Source: Bursaphelenchus xylophilus (lineage: Eukaryota > Nematoda > Chromadorea > Rhabditida > Aphelenchoididae). Taken from it: 64,000 nucleotides of DNA. Each line of letters opens with the position of its first letter. The stretch's first letter is position 1. The position numbers and the translations under genes were made by a program. The stretch is taken from the NCBI GenBank assembly GCA_904066235.2, contig CAJFCV020000006.1, positions 1,736,001 through 1,800,000 of the forward strand, read 5' to 3'. This document shows, one piece after another, positions 12,253 to 24,345 of the stretch. A model generated the notes under the pieces. The model saw nothing but the letters and a program-made list of their open reading frames with translations. It did no database searches and was not told the origin of the DNA.

Positions 12253-15200
12253 TCCTTTCGAACTTGCGCATTGCCGCCGCCTCCCTCAAGATAACGTTGA
12301 AGCGTCTAGTGCAGCTGTTCGAGCCGCTGTTGCCCCGCAAAATGCCCACCACCGACCCCAACGAGTGCACGATTACCGCCAGCAAGAACAAGCTGGCCAA
12401 CATCATTGTGTACGGCCAGCTGAAGACCAACGAGCTGGTCAAGGAGCTGGGCGGACAGTTGCCCAACAACGCCAAGCAGCTGGCCAGAGAGCTGATTGCG
12501 GCCGCCGCGAGGACGTTGCGGCCGGATACGACCACCGAATTGGTCCGTGACATCCTGCATTACCGGTCGAGGAAGGTCCGATGTCTTTATAAGGAGTATA
12601 AAAGGTAGGAGGGAAAGTTTTGCGAAAAAAATTTTTTTGGTGTGGAAAAAAGTTTAAAAATACTTTTAAATTTCTCACTGTCCAAACAGTTTTTTGGGTG
12701 TTTTATTTTTTTTCAATTTTGCACAGTGCAGTTTTCTAATCGAATTTTTTTTTGCACTGTGCAATTTTGTAATTGAAAAAAGCCTATGTTTTTGCACTGT
12801 GCAAGTTCATAGTTTAAAAAAGCCTAAATTTTTGCACAGTGCAGTTTTCTAATCCAAAATTTTTTTCACAGTGCAGTTTTATAATTCAAAAAAGCCTAAA
12901 TTTTCGCACAGTGCAATTTCATAGTTGAAAAAAGCCTATATTTTTGCACAGTGCAGTTTTTTAGTTTAAAAACCCCTATACTTTTGCACAGTGCAGTTTT
13001 ATAATTCAAAAAACCCTACATTTTTGCACAGTGCAATTCTTTGTTAAAAAAGCCCAAAAAAAATTTTTTTTGCACACTCCAAATTTTTGAAGGAATCATC
13101 TATTTTTACGATCTCTCTTCAGTGGAAAATGCGGTGAGCTTTCGCTGGAACAGCGCCTGATCGAGTGCGAGAAGGCGCTGCTGAACACGTTGGAGCCGGA
13201 CGCGAACGTCCACAACGACTTTATGCGCGCGCCGGACATCCATCCAAACGTGCTGGAGGTCCTGAGCCACATGCACGACTACATTGTGGACGCGGGCTTC
13301 CGGCAGGCGGTCATGTCGTCGTTGCCGGCGCAACCGCTGGAACGGAGCGATATCAAGTCGGAAAAGTCGGAGGATGGGCATGATAACAAGGACGCGGAGA
13401 GTGATGGCGACTCAGTTCGTAGGTTTTTGATGTCTGGTTTGGAGTTGGCTACTAAATTTTGCGGTTCGCGCCGGGTTTGGGGTAAAAAAAATATTTGAAA
13501 GTGAGCTTTGACCAAAAATGATGACTAAAATAAGATGCCCATATCTCAGCTGAGATTGTAGCTGATGACCTGCTATTTACAGCAAATATTTATCAATGCA
13601 TATAGTAGTTATTTTCGGGATATTAAGCTTTTCCTCTTATTTTTGTTTGAGATACACCTCAATATTATCCATGACCTATTAATGCGAAAATTTTTATTTT
13701 TTTTTGCTAAAAACGAAGTAATGTCCGTATTTTTAGGCAATGTAAAAGGCTTGACATTATTCTCAATTTGGCGTTACTAAATTTTGCGGTTCGCGCCGGG
13801 TTTGGGGTAAAAAAATTATTTGAATAGAACTATGACCAAAAATGATGACTAAAATAAGATACTGATATCTCAGCCGGGATTGCAGCCGAGGACCTGCTAT
13901 TTATAGCAAACATTTATCTACTTATAAGGTAGTTATGTCCGAAATATTAAGGTTTTCCTCTTATTTTTGTTTGAGATACACCTCAATATTATCCATGACA
14001 TATTAATGTAAAAATTTTTATTTTTTTTGCTAAAATTGAAGCAATATCCGTATTTTAGGAAATGTAAAATGCTTGCCATTATTCTCAATGGCCTACTGTA
14101 TCTTTTTGCATCAAAAACTTTTTTGGGAAAACCAAAAAATAAGGTTTTTTCACCTAAAAAAACATTTTTTCCCGAAAAACCCACTTTTTCCAACAATCCG
14201 CAAATTTTTTGGCCATCTACTATAAAATTCATGTCGTAAATCGAATAAAAATCCTTTTTTGGTCCCACACTCGAAGTTTTTTATACACTTTTATCGTCTC
14301 TTTGACGTCTTTTTGGATATTCTTCGCATCTTCTGCATGCTCGTCGAGCGCTCAGCATCTTGTTGACGCCGCCGCAGTTTGGAGGAATTCCTTTTTCGTC
14401 ACGCGGCGACGTCATGCCGGCCTGTTTTCGGGGTCTAAATTTGGGCCGCCCTTCCGGGGGAATTTCGGGGCCCTTTGACGTGCCCCCTTTTCGCGAACGG
14501 AATTAAAATGCTAATAAAATCAACACGTTGCAAAACGTACGTCAAAGGCTTGGGGGTGGGAGGTCGCGAGCCCGTGCAACCACAACCATCAGCATTGTGG
14601 TTTGAGGCGAGCGCGTTTCAGCGGGTTTTTTATGTTATACTTGATATCTGTGTTGAGTGGGGGTGGAAGATTGGGTCGGGGTGGGTTTTGATGTACTTAA
14701 TAGGTGAAGCAATGTGTTTGTAGATGATTCTAAGACATCTTGGCTTATTTTACAATCAAAATCAGCCATGATAAAATTCACTTTTACTTTTTTTTGAGGA
14801 AAAACTTTTTTTGATGACTTGATGTCATGGATAAGGTAAAAAATGGCAAAAATAGATGTTTATGTACTTAGTAGAAGAAGTAACGCATTTATAGGTGATT
14901 CTAAGACATCTTGGTTTATTTTACAATCAAAATTAACCACGGTAAAAATCAGTTTTACCTTTTTTTTGAGGAAAAACTTTTTTTTGATGACTTGATGTCA
15001 TGGATAAGGTCGGATGTGCCTAATTATGCATTATATAGGTCAATTAAATCGTGCGTAGGCGATCTTCATGCTCTTTGCTTAATATATGCGTCAAAAATCC
15101 ATGGTAAAAATCGATTATTTACTGTTCTTTGAGGCAAAACTTTTTTTGATGACTTGATGTCATGGATAAGATAAAAAATATCAAAAATAAGGTTCAACGA

Positions 15201-18200
15201 CCATCAATTGCTGTATCCAATTATTTTTCAAGCCTTCTAGATTACTCCCACACTGTTTGCAAAATATTTCCCAACGTTACAACATCGTAAAATCCCTATT
15301 TTCTCTTTTCCTCCAGCATTTTGTTGTCCTCGCCCAAAATACCCGCAGATTCTTTGTAAGCGGGGTGTAATTATGTTTGGGGATGGCTTCTTGGCCCACA
15401 TTCTTCTTCAACAAGTCCTATTTTTGGGCGCTCTTCGCCTCAACGACCTTGTTTTCCGCCTCCACAAAATTTCTCGAAAATATGTTTCGTGGGGGGAAAC
15501 TGTCGCTTTTGTAACCGTAATCCGCAATTGGCCACCAAATTTTTGTACTCTTTAGAGTCAAAATTTTGTAAAGAGTCTGTCAATTTCATTGTTATGGGCT
15601 ATTTCGGAATGGGCGACATTTTATACGATGAGTTTTGAAGTTGGCGAAAAAATTTGGTTTTTTCGAAATTCTGGACGTATTTTAGCTAATGTCGTTTGGA
15701 AAAAAGGCTTGGAAAATCTCTTATACCATTTGTCACACAGTAAAAATCATAATTTTACGTTTTTTACCCATTGGATTACTGTAATTTATAATTTTCTTCC
15801 AAAAAATATTCTCCCCAAAAAACATATTTCCCAAAATCCGCACGGAATGACATCAACCGCAGCGGAAGATGGGAGAAAAATGTTTCGAAAAATTGGAGCG
15901 AATGGCGCCAGTTCCTTTTCCGCGCCCCCCGTCCGGCCGCCGACGAGGAGCGGCCGGCCCACCCGAAAATAGAGCGGGTTTTGTGTCGGGAAACGCTGTT
16001 TTTTGGGCGGTCGGGCGGATGTGTTCGGAAGAGCTGGCCACGCTGAGGGATGCACTAGCTATTGGTTTTTGAATTTTCGAGTTTAGTGCCGGGTTTTCGC
16101 GCTGAGACCGAAAATTTCGAGGAAATTTTAGGGAATTCGAGAAATTCGAGGGATTATTCAAATTTTTTTAGGGATTTTTGAGTTTCTCGAGGATCCTAGA
16201 GTCATACATTGTTGATTGATTTAAGTCTTGGAGCTTTGACAAGCGTATTTTACAATTTTTTTCGAGATTTTTTTCTTTCACCACATCTGATATATAAACC
16301 AATATAAAATGGCTCCAAAAGCTATGATACCCAAATTTTGACGCATGAAGATTAATATTTCTGACATTTTTAAGTCTCTGAAATGTTAATAAACCTGGTA
16401 GGTACACTAGAACTCTCGTATTTTACCATTCTTTCGACCTCAAACACAAAGCCCAGCTTTTTTGAAAATTTCCGTCAAAATTGGTTTTTATGCAAATTTT
16501 TGGCCATTTTCGCAAATCTTATCGTATTAAAATTACAGAGGAGATATTTTTACACTATATACGACACATTAATTTTATATTTTACCCTTTTCCGGCGCGA
16601 GATAACCATTTTTTTGTAATTTAGTCATCAGATGGGTCATGTACAAGATCTTGCTATATCTTCCGCAATTTCCGCGCTAATCAAAAAACTTTTCGCCCAA
16701 CATACGTCCTACTGTCTCTGTTATCACCGACAAAACGCACTTCCCAAACCTTTGGCCGGAACCCCCATTTCCGCGCCCAATTTTCCGCATGTCCTCGGCG
16801 AAAGTTTGGGGCGTATTTTAATTACCGCCGCTTGCAAAACACGTGCACTTTCGTGTGTGTGGGGCGCCGGGTGAGGAAATAAAAAGCGAAAAAACACACT
16901 TTGCATTCTTTTCCGACAAAAATTTTTCTTTGAAAGAAACGAAAAAAAAAATTTTTTTTAAGAAATTCTCTTCCTTTTCGTTCAATCGGGGCCCGGAGGG
17001 GAAAGAAAAGAGAATTGGGTGGTGTGGGGGGAGAATTCGCCGCTCTCCGGCGTCTTTTCTTTTCGCAATAGACCGGAGGGGCTCCTTTAAAAAACACTAC
17101 GAAAACGAGGCCACCGCCCTGCAGCCCTTCTCGCGGGAAATCGCCCCGAATTTCGGTGGGAATTGCGGCTGCAAATGACCTTAACTATAAGTTGGTCGGC
17201 TGCCCCGTGCCATAAACTTTGTTTTCGCCCCCATTTCGCAAGAATTCGGCGGGTTTTGTCTGTTTTTTTGGTGAATTTTGGGGGTTTTTCGGGGAAAATG
17301 GGTAAAACAATATGAATTTGGGGCTTTAAAATTATTTTTTAGGGCTTTAGAAGACTTGTTAGGCCTGTAAAAGACTTGTTACGAAAATATTTTTTGTTTC
17401 AGAATCGCACAGTGCAAAAACGTGGGCTTTTTTCAACTAAAAATTTGCACAGTGCGAAATCGTAGGCTTTTTTCAACTACAGGGTGGGTCAAAAAAAATG
17501 GACATAAATTTTTCTTCGATTTTTCCTGCCATGAAACAGTTTGTGAAAAAAGGTATATACGGCATGAAAGTACTGTGTTAAAGGAACATAGTTACTGTAG
17601 AACTTTTGTCCTATCTGCAAAAGTTTCTAACATACGGTTGCAGGAAAGTCACCGGGTCAGCGCGCCAATTCCCGCGGCAAAATTTCAAAAGATCTTGCTC
17701 CTAAATTTTTTAGAGCCGCCATAAAGACATACCAAGCGGTCTAAGCAAATCTAGGAGACCTGTCCCCTTAGACTTTAAAAGGATTTAACCCAAGCTTTTC
17801 GGAAAATGAAGAACCAGTGACCAGAAGTTAGACACTCGGGCAGGGAAAATCGACCTTCATATGGGCTCTTTCGGAAAAAACGACGCTCTTCCAAACGTGG
17901 TGAACATTTTGAAACTAGTTACCCCCATACGGTGTTTACTACTATATGATGAATATACTAAGCGCATTTTTGACAATAGTACCACTCACTCAGCAAGATG
18001 GCAAGCAAAAAATCGATTTTTTTGACTTTTTGATGGGTCATCGCAATAATACATGGATTCTGAAGGCTAGCTGCATCCTCATTTTATGAAACTGACTTAA
18101 AATGGAAGAAAGGGGTCGTATCACCTTGATATAAAAGTATCCCGTCATAGTTATCCGGCACGTTGAAAAACGCCAACAAAAAAGAAAAAATTTTCTGGTC

Positions 18201-21200
18201 AAAAAATATCAGCGTCTCTGGGTATAGCCGGCTGAAATTTTTTAAGGTCTGCGCACGGCTGATGCAAGCTATTATCAAATCAACTGCTGGCCCATGTAAA
18301 GCAATGTTTGATGTCTTACAGTGACCACTTTTTGCCATCAATAGCATGAGCCGGGCTCCCCTGCGACTCTTGAATGTCAATTATCTCAAAAATCTAGAAT
18401 TATCTAGATGGACCTCTTGTGGATCACGTTGAGAACTGCTGGGGCGAAATTAATAGAATACTATCAGCTTTTTTGCTTCTGTGGGCTCCCCTTAGTGTCA
18501 TGATAAACAGTCAACCACCAGTTTTGGGCTGGTCGTAGAGATTCAGGTCATTGAAGATTTTTGGACTCAAAAAATTTTCGGAAAACGTAGTCAGAATATG
18601 GACTGGTCGAGCATTTTGGCTTGTATCAGCGGTTCAACAAAAGTATATAAAAAATTTAAATAGTTGTGATAAAGTAGGATTGTTCACAATTCTAAAACTA
18701 TTTTACTTTCCGTTGATTACGGTATTCGTGCCGGGATACACCGACTTGTAATTTTGTCCATTTTTTTTGGCCCACCCTGTACAAAATTGCACTGTGCAAA
18801 AATCTTTTTTTTACCATCGGAATTTATCCCTTATCCTCGGTTTTACAGCCGTTACAGGGCATTTACAATCCATTTCACATCCGTTTTCACTCTGTTTTTT
18901 CAATTTCTAATTGATTTTTCCCGATTTTTCTGCATTTTTCACCAAAAAATGGCAAAAACAAGAAAAATCTGATGTTTTTTTAAAAGTAGACAGGTTTTTT
19001 ACAGTATTTTATGAATTTACATAGCATTTAAGATTAATTTCATATTAGTGTCTCTTCAAAATCGTCTATTTTCATTTGATTTTTGATGATTTTTGGGCAA
19101 GAAACCCTAAATTACGGCAAAATAAATCATTTTTTATAGAAATTAACTAACTTCTGCGTATTTTACCACTCTATAAGGCGTTATCAATCATTTTCACATT
19201 GAGTTTTACCGGATTTAGCTATCTTTGCAAGATTTTTTAAAATTAAAAAAAAATTTTTTTGACAAATTTTTTGATTTTTTTACTTTTTTGGCACTGAAAA
19301 AAGATGTAAAATACGCCCCTCGACTCACTGTGAATTAAAGCAAAATTTCCCATCTTTTTATTCAATTTAAACCCAAAAGTTTTATAAAATTCCATAAATT
19401 ATTCCGAATTGGGCCCATTTTTTGAATTTTTTATCCGCCCCAGGCGGTATATGAACTCTTATTTCTTGCCGTTCTAATTTTAGACTCTCCAGGTTTATTT
19501 CGCCAAATGTCTTTGGTATTTACGGCGCCGGAGGGCGTGAGCCCGCAGGGAAATTTGGAGAATTGGCCTATTATAATATATTAGGTCATTTGACGGGGTC
19601 CGCGGAGGTTTGGGGGTGGGAAATGTGGACTGAGGATATTGAATTTCCCAAATTTTGTTGTGGAATATTTAAATTTTTAGTTTTTTTTTTGAAAAAATTT
19701 TTTGAATTTTTTATTTTTTTTTTTATAATTTCTTTATTTTTAGGGGGAAAATTAGAAAAAAAATTGTGTGTATGTATTTCTGATGCTCGTTGAAAAAATA
19801 CAGTCTTTCTTTGGCTAAAAAAACATTGCATTTGACTCTTCGGAAAAAAAAATTTTTTTGCACAGTGCAAAAATGTAGGCTTTTTTCAACTACGAAATTG
19901 CACTGTGCAAAATTGTAGGCTTTTTTCAACGAGAAAATTGCACTGTGCAAAGAAGAAAGAGCAAAAATTTTTTTTGTAAAATACGAATTAGCTCTCTTTT
20001 TTTTGATTTTTTAGACATTATCTAAGTTTTTTTTCAACTTTTTAAAATCTGCACTGTGCAAAATTATAGGCTTTTTTCTACTAAAATCTGCACAGTGCAA
20101 AAACACAAGCTTTTTTCAACTAAAAAATTGCACCGTGCAAAAACATAGGCTTTTTTCAACTAAAAATCTGCACAGTGCAAAAACACAAGCTTTTTTCAAC
20201 TAAAAAATTGCACTGTGCAAAAATTTAAAAAAAAAAATTTTTTGATTTTACATTGAACTTTTCCAATTTTTCGATTCATTATAAAGTGCACGTTGAAAAC
20301 CATCGTATTTTACCTCATCCCTCCACTTTTCAGACGCCTCTTCCTCCTCGTACGAAGACCAAGCGCCGGCCACCGTTTCCTCGGCCACCAACTCCACCAC
20401 TTCGGCCATCGACACGCACACGTTCGCGCAGTCGCTGCACACGCCGCTTTGCGCCGAGGCGTTGATGAGCAGTCAGCCGATGGTGCGCGAGACGCCGGCC
20501 CCATCGCGCGAACCCAAGATCAACGGACTGTCCAACGGCACGAACGGCCTGACGACGGCCGCCAGCCGCAAGAGGAAGCATGAGGAGAGTCAGTTGGAGC
20601 TGATCGAGATGAAGAAGGACCTGCTCAGAGTGAGTTTTGGGGGGCGGGAGGGGTTTGAGAGTGGCTCCCTGATAGTCAGGGTTTTCGTGGTGGGACCCAA
20701 AAAATTTGTTGATATTTGAAATTCATGAGCTTGAAGTGCTTAAAGTCGTTATGGAAGTGATAAAAAAGTGTTTTGGAGAGTTTTGATGACTTTCCCTGAT
20801 CTTCAGGGTTTTCGTGGTGGGACCCAAAAAATTACCGATTTTTGAAATTTATGGACTTGTAGTCTTCAACAAGCTTATAGAAGTGATAAAAAGCGTTTTA
20901 GAAAGTTTTGATGACTTTCCCTGATCTTCAGGGTTTTCGTGGTGGGACCCAAAAAAGTTGCTGATATTTGAAATTTATGGGCTTGAAATGCTTAAAGTTG
21001 TTATAGAAGTGAAAAAAAAGTTTTTTAGAAGATTTTGATGACTTTCCCTGATCTTCAGGGTTTTCGTGGTGGGACCCAAAAAATTTATTGAAATTTGAAA
21101 TTTATGGGCTTGTAATCTCCAACGACCTTATTGAAGAGAAAAAAAAGCGTTTTAGAGAGTTTTGATGACTTTCCCTGATCTTCAGGGGTTTCGTGGTGGG

Positions 21201-22077
21201 ACCTAAAAAAGTTGTTGATATTTGAAATTTATGACTTTCTAAGCTCCTATGACCTTATGAAGGGATCAAACGGCGTTTTTTAAGATTTTGAGGACGTTTC
21301 CTGAGGATCAGGGTTTTCGTGGTGGGACCCAAAAAATTGCCGAGAAGTGAAATTTCTGGGCTTATGACCTCCAATGACCTTAAATAAAGCATACAAAACG
21401 TTTTAGAAAGTTTTGATGACTTTCCCTGATCTTCAGGGTTTTCGTGGTGGGACCCAAAAAAGTTGTTGATATTTGAAATTTATGACTTTCTAACCTCCTA
21501 TGACCTTATGAAGGGATCAAACGGCGTTTTTTAAGATTTTGAGGACGTTTCCTGAGGATCAGGGTTTTCGTGGTGGGACCAAAAATTTTTATTTTTTTTT
21601 TGATTTTTGCCTATTATTCGACCGAACCCACTTTAAAATAGCAATATAAATTTTAAAAAATTCAATCAAGCCTATTTTGCCAAGTTTACAAAAAAATTTT
21701 TCGTCGATTAAGACACATAATTTCATCGTATAAAATGTCCATTTTCCATTAAATCTCAAAAATCTAATTCCAAATCCTTTCAGCTGCAACAAGCCGCCTT
21801 CGAGAAGCAGATCCAGATGTTCGACGAGATGGTGGGAACGCTACGCGAGATGCGCCGGCTTCTCGAGTACCAGAAGCCGGTGGCGCCATTGCAACTGTCC
21901 GCTCTCGCCAATCCGCCCACCACGTCGGCCACGTCGCCGCTGCTGGGCCGCGACCAGAGTGGGCTGCACCACCTGGCCGCCTCCTACCCGCTGCTCAGCC
22001 AGCTGCCGCAGAGCGTGGTGAACTCGCTGGCGTTCCTGCAGGCTCAAAGTAATGGGACACAACCTCAAATCTTGTAA
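12253..22077 (+). CDS. Unidentified nuclear-type protein, 3' four exons (5' end not found)
   Basis: Four exons join without breaking frame: 12,253-12,604, 13,123-13,418, 20,334-20,629 and 21,784-22,077 (stop TAA). Donors are GTAGGA, GTAGGT and GTGAGT; acceptors are TTTCAG or CTTCAG. They encode about 411 residues. The first exon opens with a split codon, so at least one upstream exon is expected; an in-frame ATG at 12,342 is the fallback start. The first two exons are helical, with LVKELGGQLPNNAKQLAREL and RSRKVRCLYKEYKR. The third is Ser/Thr/Ala-rich and ends in a basic SRKRKHEE stretch (NLS-like), running into a predicted coiled coil of alternating charged and hydrophobic residues across the exon 3/4 junction. 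The tail is Pro/Ala/Leu-rich. This organisation suggests a DNA-binding or transcription cofactor. I do not recognise the family. Exons are strikingly GC-rich compared with the introns. Confidence 0.75.
12720..13060 (+). repeat. GCACNGTGC array inside intron
   Basis: About nine cores in the AAAAAAGCCTA orientation fill most of the 518-bp intron between the exons ending at 12,604 and starting at 13,123. Spacing is close to 40 bp but less regular than at 5.2 kb. Confidence 0.85.
13445..14095 (+). repeat. Direct duplication, 325-bp period
   Basis: Two copies start at ACTAAATTTTGCGGTTCGCG (13,451 and 13,776). The first copy begins about 30 bp after the splice donor at 13,419. Both include AATATTATCCATGAC. 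Copies differ by scattered substitutions, so the duplication is not very recent. Confidence 0.85.
14700..15190 (+). repeat. Tandem repeat, three copies of about 150-180 bp
   Basis: The shared unit includes GTGAGGCAAAACTT-like text, TTTTTTTGATGACTTGATG and TCATGGATAAG. Copies end near 14,835, 15,006 and 15,170. Upstream, 14,330-14,640 is a GC-richer island without a supported exon. Confidence 0.7.
15200..17400. other. Intron DNA with two GC-rich islands
   Basis: This is part of the 6.9 kb intron. GC-richer patches lie at 15,840-16,060 and 16,640-17,210. The second has TGTGTGGGGGGAGAATTC near 17,021 and CCGGAGGGGAAAG. Open frames of 90-127 codons occur but overlap in opposite strands, lack motifs and have no matching splice phases. 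Intronic enhancers are possible; no direct evidence. Confidence 0.35.
17480..18779. mobile_element. Degenerate Tc/mariner-type DNA transposon
   Basis: A 1,300-bp element bounded by inverted repeats: CAGGGTGGGTCAAAAAAA on the left and its near complement, ending GGCCCACCCTG, on the right. It is flanked by TA on both sides (17,478-79 and 18,780-81). It has split a copy of the GCACNGTGC repeat: the left flank reads TTTTTTCAACTA and the right flank TACAAAATTGCACTGTGC, which is one unit with the TA duplicated. Near 18,430 the plus strand could encode V-E-N-C-W-G-E-I-N-R, matching the ENxWG region near the C-terminus of Tc-type transposases. The frame is broken by several stops and shifts, so the element is non-autonomous now. 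Confidence 0.9.
18785..19855. other. AT-rich intron DNA
   Basis: No gene or clear repeat. Words CGTATTTTAC (19,157) and GTAAAATACG (19,303) occur. A GC-richer patch lies at 19,480-19,640. Confidence 0.4.
19860..20230 (-). repeat. GCACNGTGC repeat cluster near splice acceptor
   Basis: About nine cores in the AGGCTTTTTTCAACTA orientation end about 100 bp before the acceptor of the exon at 20,334. A CGTATTTTAC word at 20,304 lies between them. Confidence 0.85.
20640..21600 (+). repeat. Intronic tandem repeat carrying a conserved hairpin, about 125-bp period
   Basis: Eight copies start near 20,667, 20,795, 20,919, 21,046, 21,173, 21,299, 21,424 and 21,551; a ninth lies at 22,183 past the stop codon. 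Each holds a short hairpin CCTGA-NNN-TCAGG followed by GTTTTCGTGGTGGGACC. The loop differs (TAG, TCT, GGA) while the stem is kept. The last four intron copies form a 251-bp dimer repeated twice. The array begins directly after the GTGAGT donor of the exon ending at 20,629. Confidence 0.9.
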
Positions 22078-23390
22078 AATTTTTTGTGTTTTGGGTTCTC
22101 TGGCCCATTCTCCGATGTTCCCCTTTCATGCGCGGAGCGCGAATTTTGGGTTTGAAGCGTTTCCGAGGCGTTTGCCGGACTCTCCCTGATCTTCAGGGTT
22201 TTCGTGGTGGGACCCAAAAATGGTCTTGAAAATGGGATTTTTGAGTTTTATCGGAGAAATTGAAGCCTAAGGCTGTTTAAAAATCGTTTTTGAGCTTTTT
22301 CCTCACCGATTTTTTCGGTGAAATCTTCAAAATTCAAAAAATTGGGTCCCACAACGAAAACTTGAAAGTTCAAAATTCCGACGCAAATGGCCTCCCAATA
22401 CTACGAGAGCCCAAAATTCACTCCGTAAACTTGATTTTCATCTACTTTTCCACCCGAAATATTCAAATTTCCGTGCAAATTCACCTCTTTCTTTGTGTCG
22501 AAATTATGCAAATTTTTCGCATTTCCCCGCCCCGATATAACCGTCAATTTGCGAACATTTAGTCATATTGTCATTGTACCTCTTTTCCTCCCTCAAATTT
22601 TATCGAATGTCGAGTTTTTCGTGTCGAAATTTTTCTTCAATTTTTCGAATTTTTTGATCTCAATTTGCGAACCGTTTTTTCAATCGTATGTCCATGTTAC
22701 CATGGTAAATAGACAACAGATTCATGGTGATCACTCTGCTCTCCCCGTTCCGGTCTTACTTTATGCTGGCCGCCCGAGTTTCGGGGGCCAAATCCCCTCC
22801 GGCAAAATTGGCTGAAATTGTAAATTTTTGGGCGATTTTGGATATAAAATATGTTGAGAAGTTATATTTAGCATTTCAGTAGGATCTACGAGCTTTTTGA
22901 AGCCAACAAATCGGGTTTTATTGAGGATTTGACCTTATTTTAGGCTAAAATTAGCCAATTTTTACCTAAAATAAGGTCCAAACGGCCCTTTTTTGATGCA
23001 AATGAAATTTTAGCCCTCTAAAAATTTCTAAAATACGATTTGCAACCCTTGAATCTTCTGAATCGAAATATTTTTGACCTTATTTTACCCAAAAATTACC
23101 TAAAATAAGGTAAAAAAATCCCCCGAAAATCGCGTATTTTATATCCGAAATGCCTTCAAAACCCTCCTAGTTGAATAGTCTCCACATAGCATGCACATTA
23201 TGTCTCTTAAACTGTAATAATTCGAAGTTCTATCCGAGTTTTATTCCTTTCCTTCTTCCTCAAATTTTCGTTGAGATGGATTTTTATTTTTTTTAATCAA
23301 GAGTTTGGAGAATAAATCTATAATTAAAATTTGGGGGTTTTTTGTATTTTTTTATTTGAAATTTAAAAAAATTCAAAAAAAAATTTTTTG
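22078..23390. other. 3' flank of the plus-strand gene
   Basis: The first 800 bp are probably 3' untranslated or downstream sequence. A ninth hairpin repeat lies at 22,183, and an inverted partner reading GGGTCCCACAACGAAAAC lies near 22,345, so the two could pair in RNA. From 22,920 to 23,120 several CCTTATTTTA words occur in both orientations. I could not place a convincing AATAAA close to the stop. Confidence 0.4.
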
Positions 23391-24175
23391 CACAGTGCGG
23401 TGAAAATAAATTTTCGCACAGTGCGAAAATATAGGCTTTTTTGAATTAGAAAATTGCACTGTGCAAAAACATAGGCTTTTTTCAACTAGAAAATTGCACT
23501 GTGCAAAAAATAAAAAATATTGAAAAAATCATTGTAAAATACGTTCTTCGAAAGTTTCTCGCTGATATAGAAATTTTTATTTTTCAACTACGAAATTGCG
23601 CCGTGCAAAATTTTTTTCCAAATTGAAAATTTTACTGTTTTTTTTTTTTGACAATTTACCTCTGAATTTGCCTATTTGTCTAACTAAAAATCTGCACAGT
23701 GCAAAACACTAGGCTTTTTTCAATTACGACACTGCACTGTGCGAAACCGTAAGCTTTTTTCAACTACGAAATTGCGCCGTGCAAATTTTTTTCCGAATTG
23801 AAAATTTTACTGTTTTTTTCGACAATTTACCTCTGAATTGACCTAGTTGTCTAACTAAAAATCTGCACAGTGCAAAACTGTAGGCTTTTTTTCAACTAAA
23901 AAATTGCACTGTGCAAAATTATAGGCTCTTTTCAATTAGAAAATTGCACTGTGCTAAATTATTTTTTTCAAATCGAAAATTTTACCGTTTTTTTTTGTTT
24001 TGACAATTTACCTCTGAATTGGCCTAGTTGTCTAACTAAAAATCTGCACAGTGCAAAAACAGAGGCTTTTTTCAATTAAAAAACTGCACAGTGCAAAACT
24101 ATAGGCTTTTTTCAACTAAAAAATTGCACTGTGCAAAATTATAGGCTTTTCTCAACTACGAAATTGCACTGTGTA
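23390..24175 (-). repeat. Composite GCACNGTGC repeat, about 170-180-bp higher-order unit
   Basis: Cores in the AGGCTTTTTTCAACTA orientation alternate with GACAATTTACCTCTGAATT and GTCTAACTAAAAATCTGCAC. The composite is repeated about three times. It lies between the two convergent genes. Confidence 0.85.
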
Positions 24176-24345
24176 AATTTTTTTTTTAAATTAATTTTTA
24201 AACATTTTTTTCCAAATTTTTACATCAAAATTGTAAAACAAAATATTTTTTTTTTATTTTTCAAAACAAAAAAATGTCATTCAATGTGGATTTCCCGTGT
24301 AAAAAAACATTTTTTTACTATCTACAGTGCACAAATAAAAAAGTT

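Noticed and set aside
15589..16161. Frames of up to 127 codons within the long intron
   Set aside because: They overlap on opposite strands and their ends do not match the phases needed between exons 13,418 and 20,334.
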